DNA of 8,042 bases from Gammaproteobacteria bacterium. Lineage in GTDB: Bacteria > Pseudomonadota > Gammaproteobacteria > Steroidobacterales > Woeseiaceae. Location of the stretch: NCBI GenBank assembly GCA_029881015.1, contig JAOUNK010000148.1, positions 1 through 8,042 on the forward strand, read 5' to 3'. The position numbers were made by a program, and so were the translations under genes. The notes under the pieces are model-generated. The model was not told where the DNA came from and made no database searches. It saw only the letters and a program-made list of their open reading frames with translations. Shown here piece by piece: positions 7,043 to 8,042 of the stretch; the first letter of the stretch is position 1, and every line of letters begins with the position of its first letter.

Positions 7043-7770
7043 TACTCCGGCCCCACCATGTGTATGGCCTTGACGAAAGCGTCCTCGATGTCGTCACAGC
7101 CCGTGCGTTCACGGATACCGTCGATCGAGTCGTCTATCGCCACGCGGCCGTGAGCGATAATGCAGATGTCGTCGCACAGCGCGGCAACCTCCTGCATGAC
7201 ATGACTCGAAAACAGGACGCAGCGGCCGTCGTCCTTCAGCTTGAGAATGATCTCGCGCAACGACCGCGTCGCCATGACGTCGAGACCATTGGATGGTTCG
7301 TCAAGAAGGATGTTCTGCGGGTTGTGCACGAGTGCCCGCGCCAGCGAGACCTTGGTGCGCTGACCCTGCGAAAAGCCCTTGGTGCGGCGCTCCGCGAACT
7401 CGCCGATCTCCAGCAGCTTCACGATCTGGTCGACACGGTCGTCGACCTCCGCCTTGTCGAGACCGCACAGACGGGCGAAGTAGGCGATGTTCTCGCGCGC
7501 GGTCAGGTGCGGGTACAGGCCGGCACCGTGCGGTAGCGCGCCAATCTTTTCGCGCGCGGCCAGGCTGTCGGTGACGACGTCCGCGCCATCGATATCGGCG
7601 CTGCCGCCGTCCGGCTTCAATACCGTGTACAAGACACGCAGGGTTGTCGACTTCCCGGCCCCGTTCGGTCCGAGCAACCCCGTGATCTTGCCGTCCGGGG
7701 CGTTGAAGCTGACGCCGCGAACGGCATGCACCTTGCCGAAGGATTTGTGGATGTCCCGCACCGTAATCAC
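7042..7770 (-). CDS. ABC transporter ATP-binding protein, NatA family
   Basis: This is the 242-residue ATPase subunit that powers the NatB-type permease encoded next. Walker A is GPNGAGKST (34-42), the signature is SQGQR in place of LSGGQ (134-138), Walker B is ILLDEP (154-159) with catalytic E158, the D-loop is NGLD (161-164) and the switch His is H190. The Q-loop region reads LPHGAGLYPHLTAREN (79-94) and lacks the usual Gln, as I recall is common in NatA-type proteins. I chose the GTG at 7770-7768 (MITVRDIHKSFG) over an in-frame start at 7827 that would add 19 residues unlike the family and overlap the upstream gene by about 60 bases. At the GTG, the start and the stop of the upstream hydrolase share GTGA, a typical coupled junction. 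The ribosome-binding site is weak, again suggesting coupling. Confidence 0.94.
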   Translation of the reverse strand: MITVRDIHKSFGKVHAVRGVSFNAPDGKITGLLGPNGAGKSTTLRVLYTVLKPDGGSADIDGADVVTDSLAAREKIGALPHGAGLYPHLTARENIAYFARLCGLDKAEVDDRVDQIVKLLEIGEFAERRTKGFSQGQRTKVSLARALVHNPQNILLDEPSNGLDVMATRSLREIILKLKDDGRCVLFSSHVMQEVAALCDDICIIAHGRVAIDDSIDGIRERTGCDDIEDAFVKAIHMVGPE

Positions 7771-8042
7771 GGTGCCGGCCCCGAGAAGTCGAGAAAGAAC
7801 GGCATGACGAAACTGCGCTCGAGGCACTTTTCATCGATCGCGCCGGGATCCGCGGCCGCGACGAAATCGGCAACCAGCTCGCTGGTGCAGCCGACGGCAA
7901 TCTGCCCGTGACCCTGGTGCTTGCCGACCAGGGGGCGAAAGTTGGTGAGATCGGTTGCGGCGAGATCGGCGTACCGCGGCGGCGTAATGGGGTCGGCATC
8001 GCCCGACAACAACAGTACCGGCAGGTCCGTGGCGAGAGGCGT
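7767..8042 (-). CDS. Alpha/beta hydrolase, TAP-like C-terminal domain (5' part beyond the window)
   Basis: The last 91 residues of an alpha/beta-fold hydrolase are visible; the frame is open to the window edge, so the start is outside. The fragment matches the TAP-like C-terminal region of tripeptidyl- or prolyl-aminopeptidase type hydrolases. PVLLLSGDADPITPPRYA holds the acid of the catalytic triad (most likely the second Asp of DADP). About 28 residues later QGHGQIAVGC supplies the catalytic His. The nucleophile Ser lies upstream, outside the window. The CTSELVADFV and CLER segments are typical of the family's C-terminus. Its stop overlaps the GTG start of the ABC ATPase (GTGA), making it part of the same operon. 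Family members cleave short peptides from the N-terminus or act as esterases. Whether this one is secreted cannot be seen. Confidence 0.88.
   Translation of the reverse strand, partial: TPLATDLPVLLLSGDADPITPPRYADLAATDLTNFRPLVGKHQGHGQIAVGCTSELVADFVAAADPGAIDEKCLERSFVMPFFLDFSGPAP

Noticed and set aside
5813..7153. A 446-codon open frame on the + strand opposite the permease gene
   Set aside because: It is antisense to a gene with clear ABC-2 family sequence. Its product is a low-complexity Arg/Asp/Gln/His-rich string with no recognisable domain, as expected from the complement of GC-rich codons.

Overview
The window looks like a chromosomal segment of a GC-rich gammaproteobacterium. The yidC-mnmE gene pair and its protein sequences are typical of that class. 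One gene also carries a three-helix N-terminal membrane module that I associate, from memory, with free-living marine and soil gammaproteobacteria such as Woeseiaceae or Steroidobacter-like lineages. The family-level placement is inference only. Gene density is very high: there is one intergenic gap of 144 bases and one of 10. I saw no tRNA, rRNA, CRISPR array, insertion sequence or phage gene.

Left part, + strand (1-2182): the 3' end of yidC (membrane protein insertase) overlaps the GTG start of a complete mnmE (tRNA wobble-uridine GTPase). This is the end of the conserved rpmH-rnpA-yidD-yidC-mnmE block that often lies near the replication origin. A GC hairpin with a GAAA loop and a T-rich tail follows mnmE as a probable terminator. 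The mnmG-rsmG-parAB genes that often come next in related bacteria are absent here. Next is a stand-alone gene (2217-2798) for a small, Asp-rich, secreted beta-barrel-type outer membrane protein resembling the Ax21 family.

Right part, - strand (8042 down to 2795): five genes are packed as one apparent operon, read right to left. They are an alpha/beta hydrolase (only its TAP-like C-terminal part is in the window), a NatA-type ABC ATPase, a NatB-type ABC-2 permease, a membrane-anchored M16 zinc peptidase with an intact HxxEH site, and a secreted M16 homologue that has lost HxxEH but keeps the C-terminal Arg/Tyr pair. Junctions are GTGA, TAATG, a 10-base gap and ATGA, which imply translational coupling. 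The operon promoter lies beyond the right edge.

Reading of the operon: the two M16 proteins probably form an active/inactive heterodimer on the periplasmic side of the inner membrane. They are co-expressed with an ABC-2 exporter and a peptidase-like hydrolase, which suggests export plus processing or clearance of a peptide. The substrate cannot be told from the sequence. The most unusual item is the fusion of the three-helix membrane module to an M16 peptidase.
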